From assembly GCA_944548615.1 (NCBI GenBank), contig OX155954.1, forward strand, positions 7,126,924 to 7,190,923: DNA of 64,000 bases, written 5' to 3'. Of the stretch, positions 46,101 to 58,970 are shown piece by piece; positions within the stretch are counted from its first letter, which is position 1; each line of letters starts with the position of its first letter. The position numbers and the translations under genes are program-made. The stretch is from Micropterix aruncella. Lineage: Eukaryota > Arthropoda > Insecta > Lepidoptera > Micropterigidae. The notes beneath the pieces were generated by a model. The model was not told the origin of the DNA and did not search any database. It was given only the letters and a program-made list of their open reading frames with translations.

Positions 46101-49100
46101 GGAATCTGGACCAGAAAATAAATATGCGTTTTCAAAGATATTAGAGAGGCTGTGGATTCAAATTCAGTCAAAATGCTATACAGTTATCTATGGCAATCTT
46201 CTTTAAATTATGGTAATGTCGGTGGGGGGCTGATATAGCGGATTTAGATGTAAGTATAAAGCACAGAAATCAGTGTTTAGGGTGATTAACTTCAAACCAT
46301 TCAGATACCATTCTAAAAATTTATTCCGTGAACTAAGTATCTAGAGAACTAGGAATAAGTATAAGTTCTGAATGTATATTAGCTGAACTTAAAACAGACC
46401 ATGACTATTTTCTAATGGAGAAGAGATATTCATCCCTTACCACAAAAACAGAATAGCATAAGCTCTGTCCCGTTTTCTATTTGGTCAACGCTTTCTATTT
46501 GCTATTGCCATAATTCATTCAAAAACATTTCATATTACAGGCCCCTAAAGTTTACAACACCTTGCAGAAATCACGATACATTCTGTTCATTTAAACATGT
46601 TTAAAATTGAACTAAAGGTTCAGTTTAACATTTGGAAGGAAGCATGCAAAAACAGTTTAAAAAAATCAATATTCTTTTTAAATAAATTTATTACTTAATT
46701 CGTACAAAATATTATTATTTATTATTATAACCATATATGTTATTCTATTGAACCAGATATTTATATTATGTTTAATAATTATAACATGGATTCATATATC
46801 ATCGTATTTGTATTTATATAACATGGATATATGTATTTAAAAATTATAATATTTATACGTTAAAAAACTGCCCTAAATAGTTGGTAACCTAGTTAGGCTA
46901 ATGGAAATATTAATTCATCTTTTTTATCATGGAAAAAAATATTTTTGACCTGACTAGTGGCATAGTAAAATAATATCACTAGGACATCTCGAGCACGTTT
47001 TCGAAATAAGTACCTACGCTTCGCCGAACCACCTTGCCACAACAAACACACAATTGACAAATTGTGATCCCATTAAAGCAGAAATGCAATTCTTTATAAA
47101 TATTATGTACGTTTATGTATTTTTGGTGTATAGATCAAGAGTTGGTTCCTAAAATTGTACTGTAACAGAATATATGAGTTAGTGCTGACTTTGTGTGACA
47201 GCATTCATTTATTGGTGCATGTGCTCAAAATATCTACATTTTAGTAAGTTAAAGTAGGTATTTAACAAAAACGCATCTACCTACCTACCTACGCACTTAC
47301 ATACCTATGCACACACTTACCTAGATATATACTTACCTACGCAAATGAACAATAAACGTTACTTCGTAAATGTAATTTCGTAAACTCTCGTAAACGTAAT
47401 TTCTGAAATTTCTCGAAAAACTCGTAAATGTAATTTCTGATAGGTTGCATGACAGCCTGTACAGAAATCATTCCACTTTTGTATACTTAGGTGTCGCGCG
47501 ACAGCCCTGACTGGCTAGCACCGAGGCGCCCGTGAATCTATGCAGAGGTAGCGTAAGGACAACGGGCGCTTGTATGAGTGCGAAATCGGTGCGTACTATG
47601 GAATCGTCATACTGTTCTTATTGTACTATGTTGGTGTCTTTATGTTATAGTCGTAACTTGTTAAACTTCATGTAATCAGCGTATTCTATGTTGATTTCAA
47701 AAATCGTTGCAACGAATCACAACCAATAGCAATAATAATGTGCCGAAATGAAATTTTTAATTTTATAACAAAAAGATAATAATGGCAGTTTAATGCACCA
47801 ATTTGGATAAAGAAGTAGGTACTTCGGTTGGAAATCTATTCATATGGCTGAACCGGTCTCGCATACGTCGGGTTATGTAAAGCCGCCTTTACAACCGCAG
47901 GACGCGCGCCCCGGGCCTTACTTTGTGTAGTTATTAACGTTTTCGGGCACTCCCCCACATACCTTTCCACGTTTTATGTGGATAATATATCCTTTGGTGG
48001 GGCTGTAGGTTGAATTTATCCAAATTTATACTAGCCCAGTAGCCAGGTATTTTTCACACCGAAAAACTAAGGCAAGTAAATAAGGAATTTTGTAAACTTT
48101 GAGGTGTTTGAAAATATTATACATATACATACCTTCCTATTTATATATAATATTATACCTTCCTAACTTTCGCGTTCACATCGTCATATTGGCAAGATGA
48201 CAAGACCCATGGTAAAAAATATTTTCAGTAAAAAGAGAGGGGATATAATTTGCAACATATTCGCTATAAAAACTTTTTTTAGGTCTTAGAGTTTCAGCAC
48301 AGTAGCTTAATCGAAATATCTATATCATAATTATAAGTATTTCATAAAATATTATTTTCTCTCTCAAATCACTAGAGCTTGTAACTGATATTAAAAAAAA
48401 AGACTATTCATGACCAAGCAGACCCTTGAACGAAGTACACGCCAGGTACACCCACTATTGGTAAAGAAGAATAATAAAATAAGAAAACAAAGAATAAAAA
48501 CAGAAGTACATACTATTGCTAAAAAACAATGACATGCTAGATTTGTCTATGACCCATGAAAATAAAATTGACCATAGACCAATTTAGCTTGCTAAATTTC
48601 GACAACCCCCCCCCCCCCCCCAAGCAAACAAAATATAATGGCTACTGAAATGTACCAGACAAATACTAAGCGGCATGGGAACGGTTTAACTATTGAACAT
48701 TTTAATTTATAACTAAAGTCTGGAACGAGATAATTATAGACGATTTTCACCTAAATAAGACATCAATCGCATTAATTTATAGATGACACGTGATTTAGTT
48801 TCAACTGAGAACGAATCGAAATAGCTCAAAGATTAAAATTTTATTGTGCCTTCCTGTACACTTCGAAAATATTACTTTAAAATAATGATTGTGCCTATAG
48901 CTTCCATTTCTTTTTTCTAAAAATGTTTTGCTATAGGTTCTAACACTAAAGAAATATTATATAAACATTATTTTTGACCATCATATTGCCGAGAGCTGCG
49001 AGAGCGCGAGAAAGAGGAAGGTGCAAAATTATTGTGTTGTTAAGCAAGTCCAAAACCTACAAATTCCATGTAAAAACTCGCCCCATTTTTTCGAGATAAG

Positions 49101-49880
49101 GAGCGTGGAGAGTGAGTTTTTATTGGTCTCCCTACTAGACTATACAGCGTGGACTATACAGCTTTGCTCTCTGGTAGGATGTTTGCTTTGAAGATATTAA
49201 AATATAAAGGAAAATTAAATTTCATCTGGTTATCATTAAGGGTTTCAAGCATATTCAATTACTGTTGCGTTTCAGGGCCGCCGAGTTTTAAAATTCGGGG
49301 GAGGGGGCTGGAGCAGTTTGGTGACTAGGGGAGAAGGGGATGGTGAGAGCCCCCGAATATTTCCAAAAGTGAAAGAATCAGTGCGGGTAGGTACCTACTT
49401 CCTTGCTCAAACCCAACCATTTACAAGGACTGTTCGGAAGGCATGTACGCCATAAAATAATAGCATTTATGTATTACGCTAAAACCATAATCTCGCACAA
49501 AGTTGTACGAGTTTTGATGGTATGTAGGCATAATCTCTTAATGTTTGAAACAATAACATTAACGACGCAAATTTTACGGACCGCTTATATTTCTTTGTTG
49601 CGAAGGACCTACCAATCCGCGTTTTTTTATATTGTAGCTTTGAAAGTTTTAAGTTGGGTGGGGGGACTAAGAATCGCCCCCTAACTTGGCGGCTCTGGAT
49701 GTGCTTTATTTTAACCAATAGGCGCGCTTTGTTTTGTAACATCAATGGTCGTCAGGAGTGGTGTCCGCACGACCATTGATGGATGTAATACGTGCATGTA
49801 TGTTTATCAGAAATGATTCGTGCGTGCATGTTTATCAGCAATGATTTATTTATTTTTAAACTATTATTTTAATTTCACAC
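46101..49880. other. Intron or 5' flank, nothing recognised
   Basis: AT-rich; short ACCT(A)-type simple repeat at about 47278-47345, tandem CGTAAATGTAATTTC motifs at 47346-47440 and a C homopolymer near 48607. No gene or classifiable element. Confidence 0.5.
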
Positions 49881-49887
49881 TAAAAGT

Positions 49888-50607
49888 GCGTTTAGAGTTG
49901 TCGGCTACAACGGGCGAACCAGTCACCCCAGGAAGTTTTAACGATAGCGATCGTTCTACCTCCCGTGAGGTGAGCGTAAAAGACTATGTGACGAGTACAC
50001 ATTTACCGTCCAGCAAAGCCAACATGCCCGTCAGAGGCCAACGCCTTACGGCGAGGCACCGGGTGGCAGCCCGGCACCCGGTGCCTCGCCGTACAAGCTG
50101 GCAGCCTCGCCCCCTGACTACTAGTTTTGGCAGGGTATCTCCATCAAGAATTAACCATTAGGATACCTTCCACCTCCCGCGTACGAAGTCGCTTGCGCGG
50201 CCTTTACCTGCCGTATATTCAGCGGTGATTTAGCTTGAACCTAACGCGGACCATTGGCATCTTTATTTGGCTCTGAATTCAAGATCAGGTAACCAATTGG
50301 TCATTTCAAGAGAGGTGGACGACAGGTCAACTTCCAACACCGCTGCTTAGGAGACAGTATACTTCCATAGACTTCACACTCCTTCAGTAATTATTCAAAA
50401 AGCACAGCCGATTGGCTGACGCCTCAGGGCAATCCCCCCAGAGGAAACAGGTCCACCAGTCGTGAGGCCTGAGATGCGAGAGTCTTTTCCGGGGTAGTCC
50501 CTCACACAAGAAGGCTACTGTATAGAAGCTGAATCGTGAGTTAGGCCGACTCTAGAAACACAATAGATCTTATGGTCCAAGCTGAACGAAAACATTCGCT
50601 ACAACAT
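49888..50607 (-). mobile_element. Family-A retroposon, full length, copy 8
   Basis: Begins GTTGTCGGCTACAACGGGCG (3' end) and reaches GGTCCAAGCTGAACG. It is of the same subfamily as 15588-16296. Possible duplication ACTAAAA on both sides. It contains a snap-back duplication at 50047-50093. Confidence 0.75.
50047..50093. repeat. Snap-back inverted duplication in family A
   Basis: Perfect 19-bp arms, TACGGCGAGGCACCGGGTG (50047-50065) and its complement (50075-50093), around 9 bases. Confidence 0.95.
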
Positions 50608-51644
50608 ACTAAAAATACAGTTCGAATAATTGTATACCTATAACCTATTGAATGTATTGTACACACAAATAGAATAGGTACCTACACGAGCGGTTATATC
50701 ATGCGGTGGCGTGTTTTGATTGGTGGTGTGTTTTGATTGGTGATATATCATAGGTGGCGTGTTTTGACTGAATTTTTTTTAACAGAAATAAACAATAGGA
50801 TGCTGTCTCTCGTATTACCGCTACGTATGGCCGCTTGAGAGTTGCAAGGGAGATAATGTGAGATAATATATTTGTGTATGTATATATATGTATGTGTGTA
50901 TGTGTATATGTATCTATATGAGTACCGACGTCAGTTAGGCTTCTCCACCTAAGTCAAAAAATAAGTCGTATGGCCAGATACAGGCTATATTTGGCCTAGT
51001 TGGGTATGCGCTGAGCATGGTCATGTGAATGTGGGCCGTTGTTTCTTCGCACCATTACTTGGTATGACCTTTTTTATGTGTTTTATAATTATGTTTGAAA
51101 CAAATAAATAAATAAATAAATAAAATAAATGTCCCCCTCTCATTGAGCAACGCTGCATCCTTTTTTTAATAATTATAATACAAGAGCACTAATAGTGTTA
51201 GGCAATCGGATGGACGATTCTTGAGGTGCTGTCTTCTTTTCGAGACATTCTCAATTTTTAATGTGAATGTCGGAAACATAAAAAAATATACTCCGAATAT
51301 TTAAATTATTCTTATTATTCTAATCCGACTAGATATTTGACGAATATTTCATTGGATTGTTTTACTTTATAACCCTTATTTCAAAAATAGTTTGCCTTAC
51401 TCAAACTAAAATAATTTCCAGTGCAAAATATGATAAAATTAGTAGACTTAGATCGCGACCTGGCGGCCAATCGATTTGAACGACTATTATTTAAATTAAC
51501 ACTATTATTAACATTAATGTTTCTATGAATACTATTTTAATTAAAGAACATTATAACCGTTCTATAGTTTAAACATGTGTAAAAGTCAGTTTCACGCGTT
51601 TATTTTTTCGGGACAACAACCGACGAGGAGAAAAACTATTGTGA
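50608..51644. other. Intron or flank with simple repeats
   Basis: GTGTTTTGATTGGTG is repeated at about 50710-50770; there is a (GTAT)n-like stretch at about 50875-50915 and (AAAT)n at about 51099-51130, the last probably a LINE tail. No gene seen. Confidence 0.5.
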
Positions 51645-52265
51645 ACGCGCATTTTATTTTTCGACGATAACACGGAATTATCTATTTTGAGCCCCCCTAA
51701 GACGATTAAGGCCATTTACAAATGAAAGTCTGCCTGTGTATCAATTTGTCTGCGTGTATTCCTCCACGATAGCGCCCAAACGCTTAATCCGATAGAGCTG
51801 AAATTTGGCGTGCACAATATTTTTAACTCTTGACATCATTTGGTGATGGAAAGAGTTAAAAATATTGTAGTGAAATCGGTCCACCAGGGGTCCAGTCCCT
51901 TAGTCATATTTCAATCTCGAAATACTGGACTTAAAAAATAGGTGCACAAATGGCAATGACATCGGTTGGGCTGAAATTACATTGTAAAATGTTGGTTGCA
52001 ACATCTCATATACAAGCTACACTGATAGTATTTAAATACCGCCATACAATTTAATTTTATATTAACACAAAAAATTGGCGATTGTCCCACTCCGCCCTTG
52101 GCCGAAGAACGAGCCGCGCCGACAGAGACGGTTGCAACGGAACCCAATCGGGTTCATCCGCCGGCTAAGAGAGAGAGAGCGCTCATCGATTTTATTTATG
52201 AAATTAATATTCAGATGAAATCAATCGTTGGCCACTTCCCGGCAAAGTATTGGGGAGGTACAACC
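51645..52265 (+). repeat. Unclassified dispersed repeat (partner 37535-38160)
   Basis: Same block order as its partner. It carries a short inverted pair ATTTTTAACTCTT / AAGAGTTAAAAAT (51820-51868) and CAACCC-rich GC sequence near 52080-52180 that its partner lacks. Confidence 0.6.
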
Positions 52266-53224
52266 AAGCTATTTTAGTTATTAATGTTTGAAAAAAATAT
52301 ATAATTTAAAATAAGCTCATTTAAATATAACAATAAAACTAAAATAGGTAGCATCTATTATTGCATTAGGCATTTTCAAAATTTAAGTATTTAAGTAAGC
52401 AAAATTTTACGAAAATTCTCTATTTTACTAATAAACACGACACAAATTAAGAAATGCCCAATGTCAACATATAATAAATTGTCATTTCCCTTACTTTTCA
52501 GCATCCTCTTCCCTCTACCATCAATTTCCTAAAATGTACAAGTCGATGAAAAGCGGTATTTTCTTTTAATATCCGGAGCGATGGGTATAAAATCTAGGTC
52601 ACTGACTACCAGCTGGGTGGAGTTCCTTATTTAAAATTTCCTCTTGTACGGATTTTTTTAAATATGCCCGTGAAGGTGTTGGCAAAGAGGTTTAATTTAA
52701 TCCAAGTAAATTATTGTGCTTTGTCTTTCATGAATTGCAGATTTTTGCTTCTTTAATTAGAAATGTATAGGGTGCTGATTTCTTTATCCTGATTTTGAAA
52801 ACAATCGCTTAGGCATTTTTAGACAGAATTAAATTTTGTCAAATTTCAACAATGTTAATTACATATTTCACAAAATCTTTGTATCCTTCTGAAGTGTTTT
52901 CTTATTTAGATTTTGTGTGACCAACTACAAGTTGCGTGCAGTCCTGAAAAGCAATTATAGAATACCTAATTATTTTAAATAAAAATCACCATTTCTTCAA
53001 TTGTTATCCCTAGCCAATAATAATAATATTATTAGTTATTATTAGTTTCATGTAAATAGATAAACAATTAAATATAGAATTAGTGAACTATTGTATTTGT
53101 AATTAATTTTATTACGGTTATTTTTATAAAATATTTGTATTTTATGTATCTATCCATATAGATACACTTATATTTCCGGAATGTATTCAATCAGACTTTC
53201 CATTTGACACTAAACACGATACAT
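52266..53224. other. AT-rich stretch, nothing recognised
   Basis: No open frame, repeat or RNA gene could be supported. Confidence 0.5.
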
Positions 53225-53850
53225 TTATGTTAATTTATTGACCGTTGGACATTTGGACATTTGGATATTTCGACAACTATTTACTTGATATTTGGACAGT
53301 TAAGGTACTCTATGATACTCGGGGTGACTAAAATTTATTTTTTTATTCTTATTTTATTTTTTATTTCTGAAAACATACAGCGCATACAATATACATACGT
53401 GTGAATAAACATATTATAGAAAAAAAATAAACACATTACGCCGATAATCGTTTCCCATGAAAGTAACATATTGAACAGATTTCAGCATATTTATTTAAAA
53501 AATAATTATAAACCAAGTTCATATTAAATATAAAATTAATATAGAAAACCGATGGGAGAGGTAGGGAATTGGAAGTGATTAGGAAGAAGGAGTTAGACTA
53601 TGGTATATGTATAGATATAAATATAGATATAGATAGGTCGTATAGTGGATATGTAGATACAGTTATTTATTGATGTTTATAGATATTTATAGATATTTGT
53701 AGTAGCTACTGATAGGTTGCATGAAAAGTATATAAAAATAAAAGAATAAAAATATTTCACAAAAAATGGAATAAAGAAACGGAAAACATCATTACACTCC
53801 TTTTTTGTTAGGCACTTGCGTAAAAATAATATTTTCCGCATGTGTGCAAT
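53225..53850 (-). repeat. Dispersed repeat, partner of 25680-25925
   Basis: GACATTTGGACATTTGG, CTATTTACTTGATATTTGG, TATGATACTCGG and, about 400 bp later, GAAACGGAAAACATC match the 25.7-kb copy in reverse complement. Confidence 0.55.
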
Positions 53851-54383
53851 GTACCCAACACAAAAAAAGTAAGTACTATCTATATTGTGTAACAGAACTT
53901 TTGCTTGACAGATAAAAGAATGGCTACGCCAAAAAATCAGACGGACGTGATTGCGACAGCGGAAGCAACGTTTTTAAAACTGCAACTTAATTTAGCAAAA
54001 ATAAGCAATGGAGTCGAAGTAATCTAGATTCGAAAAGAAATAGAGATAGGCACGTCTTACTTGCATAAATTATCATGTGTGACATTGAACAGCACTGTAG
54101 CTCACTGCAGCAAACCTTATTGACCATTGTTGCATATATTTTTGTTATATTTCATAATATGTAAAAAAAATATATGTAAAACATAAGATCTTGTATCACA
54201 TCAAAACGTCGGGATAAAAAACTAGAAAAGCAACTACCTCGCAGAATCGTTGCGACGATTAGAAAAGTAACTAACTCGAAGAATCGTTGATAAGATAGAA
54301 GATGAACAACAAAGAAGGCGAAGCTTTGCGAACCCTTCATATGACCCCAGAGGGGACGCGAAATTCGTTGTGCGTTTTTGTGT

Positions 54384-54441
54384 TTCAAGCCGGGCAATGC
54401 CTTGTCGCACGATGACACGACAAGGCGTTGCCCGGCTTGAA
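54384..54441. repeat. Strong hairpin with 24-bp arms
   Basis: TTCAAGCCGGGCAATGCCTT (54384 on) pairs with 54418-54441 with one mismatch over 24 bp; loop CACGATGACA. GC-rich in an AT-rich setting. Confidence 0.9.
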
Positions 54442-54494
54442 AATTTATTTCGGCAATAGGTTTTAATCATCAATAAGAATAATTGATTTAATTT

Positions 54495-55030
54495 AGGGTT
54501 CTGTACCTATGATAGAAATGGAAGCTGTCATACAAACGGACCTATTTAAAACCACATTTTTTGCCGTGCTGTGTCCGAATTCAAAAAATCTTTCGCCAAT
54601 ATGTTTATTTTTAAATTTTATTATTATTTATGAGATATACAGCTGTTTGAATGCATGAGACATACAATTATGAAATTTTATATCTAACGGTGCAAAGACA
54701 ATTGGTGCAAAGACAAAGCTTATGACATGTTTCCATTTAAATATTTCTCTTTCTTCTGAATAATATAAACACATATAGAAGGATGTGGGAAGGGAGAAGT
54801 CTTAATAAGTGAATAAATTTTATTCATGTGAATACACGGTAAATAATGTAGTCATGCATATAGATTATTTTTTAGGTTTTTTTTCATTGTCAATGGCAAC
54901 AACTGATTATACGAGTATTTACGATTCAGTACCTATGATAGAAATTGTAGCTGTTATACAACCGGCCCTCTTTGAAACTCGAGAAAGAGTTGCCGATTTC
55001 AAAAATTCTTTCGCCTATAGGTTTCGTCAT
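54495..55030 (+). repeat. Degenerate direct repeat pair
   Basis: GTACCTATGATAGAAAT, GAAGCTGTCATACAA and TCGCCAATATG at 54507-54605 recur as diverged copies at 54930-55025. Confidence 0.6.
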
Positions 55031-55053
55031 TGTGAAGAGCTTGTTAGATCCAA

Positions 55054-55509
55054 CTAGAGTTGCCAACTACAACGGGCAAACCCGTCACCTCAGGAATTTT
55101 TAACGATTAGTCGTTCTATCTCCCTGGAGTGAGCGCAGAAGCCTTGGACAAAACAGTCTACCGTCAAGCTCCGCCACATGCCCGTAAGAGGCCAACGCCT
55201 TAACCGCGAGATAGCCAGGAGTGTTACCCAGCGGGCTTACACTCACGCCCTTACTTCCAATTGCGACCAGATTACTCCAGTCTCTCGATTGGTTACGAGT
55301 TCGAGGTCGTTTGCGCGGTCCTCTCCCTTACGAAGCGGTGAAACGGTGTATATCGAATCTATCGCGGACCACGGCATCTTTGCCCGGCTGTTCACCCAGG
55401 ATCGGTTAGCCGATGGTCGTTTCAAGAGCAGTCGCCGTAAGGTCCGCAACCACCCCCGCTCTATAGGAAACAGTACTGCTTCCAGACTCCCCCGACTGTT
55501 AGTCAGAGT
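55054..55509 (-). mobile_element. Family-A copy 9, left part (3' portion), split by R1-like LINE
   Basis: From CTAGAGTTGCCAACTACAAC to CCCCCGACTGTTAGTCAGAG. The remaining portion resumes at 57250 after the LINE. Outer flanks share TTAGA(T/C)CCA. Confidence 0.85.
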
Positions 55510-56770
55510 ACGGGTACGGCCGACCAGCGTCACCAAAACCCCGACCATGGGCTGTCCACAGGGGTCAGTGTTGGGTCCTAGCCTTTGGAACATTCTCTTT
55601 GATGATTTCCTCGGTCTACCTTACCCGGAGGGGTGCACCGTCAGCGCTTATGCAGACGACGCTCTTCTCCTGGTGGGCGGCAGGAGTCGCGCAGAGGTCG
55701 AGAGAAGGGTGGCTGACTAGCTGGACCTGATCCTCGGATGGGGTCAGCGAAACAGACTCACCTTCTCTCCGACGAAAACTCAGGCGCTTCTCCTGAAGGG
55801 ACATCTTAAGCGGAACCCTGTCATCAGGATGAACGGTCGCCCGGTATCCTTCCCGGCCACCGTTCGATACCTGGGGGTGACGCTTACGGCTTCCCTTTCC
55901 TTTCTTTCGCACGCAAAGATTACAGCCGAAAAATCCCGGGATCTATTCTTTGCGCTCCGCGGAGCGAGTCGGGCCGACTGGGGAATTCGTTTCCCGGCGG
56001 TCATGACTATCTATAAGGGCGTCTTCGTCCCGCGTGCGACTTATGCCGCACGCGCTTGGACGGAGTCTGCTGTTCCTGAGGCGACGCGTGTCGCGCTGCT
56101 GCGCGGACAGCGCATCCCTCTCGTGGCCCTGACCGGGGCGTACAGAACGACGTCCACTCTTGCGTTACCCGTCATCGCTGGCGTTCTGCCGATTGACCTG
56201 GAGATTCTGGAGCGTGCGGCGTTGTCGCGGTACCGCCGGGGCGAGCCGGTAGTCCTTCATGGCCTGTCGATCGACCCGGTGGCGCACCGAGCTGGGGAGT
56301 TTGCCCGCCTGATTCGGGTGGAGTCCTTGCGTGTCTGGCAGGCTAGATGGGACGCCGGGGGTACGGGCCGCCTCACCCATTGCTTTTTCCCGTCCGTCGC
56401 AGTGCGGATGGCAAATTCGTTTCTGCGGTTCGACCACCATACCACGCAGCTGGTTGGGGGCCACGGAGAGTTCAGAGCCAAACTATTTGACTTTGGACTT
56501 GCCGATGACCCCCGATGCGCCTGTGGGTATGGTCGCCAAACTGCGGAACACGTAATTTGGTCTTGCCCAATTCTAGCGGCTGCACGGGAGAAATTGATGG
56601 ATGCAGTGGGCGCGTGCGTTGGGCGCTCTCCGATTTGGTACCCGGATCTGGTCAGTTGTAGGAGCTGCTTCCAGTCGTTTGGCGAGCTTGTGGAGCACTG
56701 GGTGGCTTCTTGGGAAAGCATGAGGCCTCGGGATACCCCCCAGGGGGTACCCTCTTCCTTGGTGGCGTGA
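55510..56770 (+). pseudogene. R1-clade-like ORF2, C-terminal 60%, one stop
   Basis: One frame throughout. The RT motif GCPQGSVLGPSLWNILF is followed by VSAYADDALLLV (YADD catalytic box), then LTFSPTKTQALLLKG, RYLGVTL, the thumb, and a Cys/His motif (CACGYGRQTAEHVIWSCP) typical of R1-type ORF2 C-termini. A single TAG at 55718-55720 interrupts it; the rest is intact to the TGA at 56768-56770. Missing: endonuclease and the N-terminal RT. GC-rich, unlike its surroundings. R1 clade is my best guess; a related site-specific clade is possible. Confidence 0.85.
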
Positions 56771-57110
56771 TTCGGCGGCTACTTCCAGCCCGAAGTGCCC
56801 GTCTTTGTGTCCGTCTCTTTACCGCCCCGAAGGGCGTTTCGTTCTTTGCAGGATCCAGGGATTCCTCCCCCCCGTGGCTGCTCCGAGACCTGCCCACGGA
56901 CCGTGCGCCTCCACCATCATCGTTTCTGGAGCGTCCTCTACCCCACTTACCGGCCCTAAATTTGTTATTTGTTGTTTTATTTGTTTTTATTTTGTGAATA
57001 TGGTAAATTTAGTATTATTTTTGTAAATGTTTACTTTGTAAATTCTTTTATTATTATAAATAAATGGGTTCTCGGGGCGGTACGGGGGGGGTGGTTTACC
57101 CTATTTCACC

Positions 57111-57203
57111 CCCTGCGCGTTCTACCCTTCTGGTACGCGCAGGGTTGTCGTAGCACGACATCCCGGGCAGACAAGACGACCCTCGTCGTTATAACTGCCC
57201 GGG
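57111..57203 (+). promoter_or_regulatory. Two stem-loops in the LINE 3' UTR
   Basis: CCCTGCGCGT / ACGCGCAGGG (57111-57120, 57135-57144) and CCCGGGCAG / CTGCCCGGG (57162-57170, 57195-57203). 3' UTR structure is known to guide RT binding in R-type elements; the role here is inferred. Confidence 0.5.
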
Positions 57204-57249
57204 CGGTGGGCGGGGTTTGCTGCCCTCACCTATCGCCTTGAAACTCTAA

Positions 57250-57466
57250 ACTGTTAGTCAGAGTGCACAATCGATTGGCTTACGCCGCACGCTTCGCAGA
57301 CCGTCCAGGAGCGCCAGAAGGTTGATTCCTGGGGGACACTAGCGTCCTACCCAGTCTCGCACTTCATGCGTGGAGGCCGCCGGATGGGTGTTGACCAGTG
57401 AGTGTGACCAACCCTGAACAGAATGGGTCTTCGTGGCCAACTCAGCAATGGCCCCTTAGCTTCCAG
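57250..57466 (-). mobile_element. Family-A copy 9, right part (5' portion)
   Basis: Resumes at CTGTTAGTCAGAGTGCAC and runs to GGCCCCTTAGCTTCC. Confidence 0.85.
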
Positions 57467-58534
57467 CTGATTAGACCCAGGGTTCCGTACTAACAGTTTT
57501 AGAAGATATCGCATTATCATAAAATATCACACTTTTTAATCATTTCGCACCATTTAAAAAGTCGGACGAAAAAAATACGTTTTTGGCGACTTTTAGGTCA
57601 AAACAATATATTGTTTTTTGTCATTTTTATCCTGTTCTCCCATTGCAATCGCTTGGCGAGCCAGCCGGCAAGCAGAGCAGACGGGGACGCGCTACGCTGA
57701 CGCGAGCTATTGCGAAGCCTGTTACGAGAGGCGAGGAATGGCATACTAGTATGTATGGCGCGTAGTATAGAATGTAATACATACAGCCTATGTTATTAAC
57801 TAGCATGCCTTAAGCACTCGGTAGAAGACGAATTCGTGATGCTAGCGTCGAAATGTAGCGGAATGATTAAAGTTAGGCGTAATTTCTTGCAGCTGCTATG
57901 GCGGGATATGGCCCTTTGTTGAATATTTCAAATATTGAGTTCGGAACGGGAAATTGGTTAGTGACGTCAGAGTTTAATGTTTATCGTCGCAAAATCGATG
58001 GATCTCCATTAATCGTCTAAAATTTCACTGGAAAAATATGTCAGTCCTTCTAACGTCCTAGTAAAATTATATCGGTTATTGTTTATGTTTGTTTCGTGCA
58101 AATGTAGTATAGTAGAAGAGTTACAGAACACATTTGAAGGTTGTTTTCCAGTCGGTATATCTTTGTTTAGTAGGCGGGTCGTGAAAAATACGATAAATTT
58201 CCTTGGCTAGGGCGCGGATGTTATTTCTTGCCGCAAGTAAAGTCGATGTCGTTACGCCGAAAGATATTTCTTCCCTTTCAGTTCAATAAGGAAAAGTTCA
58301 TAGATTGGCATTTCTATACAAATCTTCTTTGTTTCTACTGGAGTCGGCGACTGATGTTGTATCCGCTGCCCGATGGATCCTGCTTCTGTAGGGATGCATT
58401 GTGTAGTCACAGGTGACCGGGATGTGAGTCGCTCGCTGTGGTCTCCGTGGTTTTTAATGGTTCCATGCAGCTTGGGTGATTTTGGCGAAACTCTCTCATT
58501 TGGTTCGCCCGACTCACGGTTCAGTTCCTATTAG
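57467..58534. other. Unique-looking stretch between family-A copies
   Basis: No gene recognised. About 57640-57780 and 58195-58430 are less AT-rich, without a supported frame. Confidence 0.5.
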
Positions 58535-58757
58535 GGAGGTAATGGGCCCTTGCTGAGTTGGCCACGAAGACCCATTCTGTTCAGGGTTGGTCACACTCAC
58601 GGGTCAACACCTATCCGACGGCCTCCATGCAAGTGCAAGCCTGGGTAGGACTCTGGCCTTATGGTCAGTTTCCTCCAGGAATCAACGTTCTGGCGCTCCT
58701 GGACGGTCTGCGCACCGTGCGGCGTAAGCCAATCGACTGTGCACTCTGACTAACAAC
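58535..58757 (+). mobile_element. Family-A copy 10, 5' part
   Basis: GGTAATGGGCCCTTGCTGAG to GTGCACTCTGACTAACA. It is cut at the same point as copy 9, and its remainder is at 59635-60095. Confidence 0.85.
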
Positions 58758-58957
58758 TTGGGTTGTCGACTACAACGGGCGAGCCCGTCACCACAGGGAG
58801 TTTTAACGATTAGTCGTTCTATCTCCCTGGAGTGAGCGTAGAAGACATTGGACAAAAACAATCCGCCGTCTAGCTACGCCACAACCCGTAAGAGACCAAC
58901 GCCTTACCGCGAGATAGCCAGTAATGATTACCTGGCGGGCCCGACACTCGCGCCCTT
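58758..58957 (-). mobile_element. Family-A copy 11, 5'-truncated, in the CTGACTAACA site
   Basis: Begins ACTTGGGTTGTCGACTAC (3' end) and stops at CGCGCCCTT, about 200 bp. ACTCTGACTAACA stands on both sides (58743-58755, 58958-58970). Confidence 0.85.
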
Positions 58958-58970
58958 ACTCTGACTAACA

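Larger units (their letters stand above)
55510..57249 (+). mobile_element. R1-like LINE, 5'-truncated
   Basis: Perfect 15-bp duplication ACTGTTAGTCAGAGT at 55495-55509 and 57250-57264. It holds the RT active-site region onward, the ORF2 C-terminus and a 480-bp GC-rich 3' UTR without poly(A), ending GCCTTGAAACTCTAA. Confidence 0.88.

Noticed and set aside
55178..55509. Long plus-strand frame joining family-A sequence to the LINE ORF
   Set aside because: The left part is family-A sequence that happens to stay open; the target duplication shows the LINE starts at 55510.
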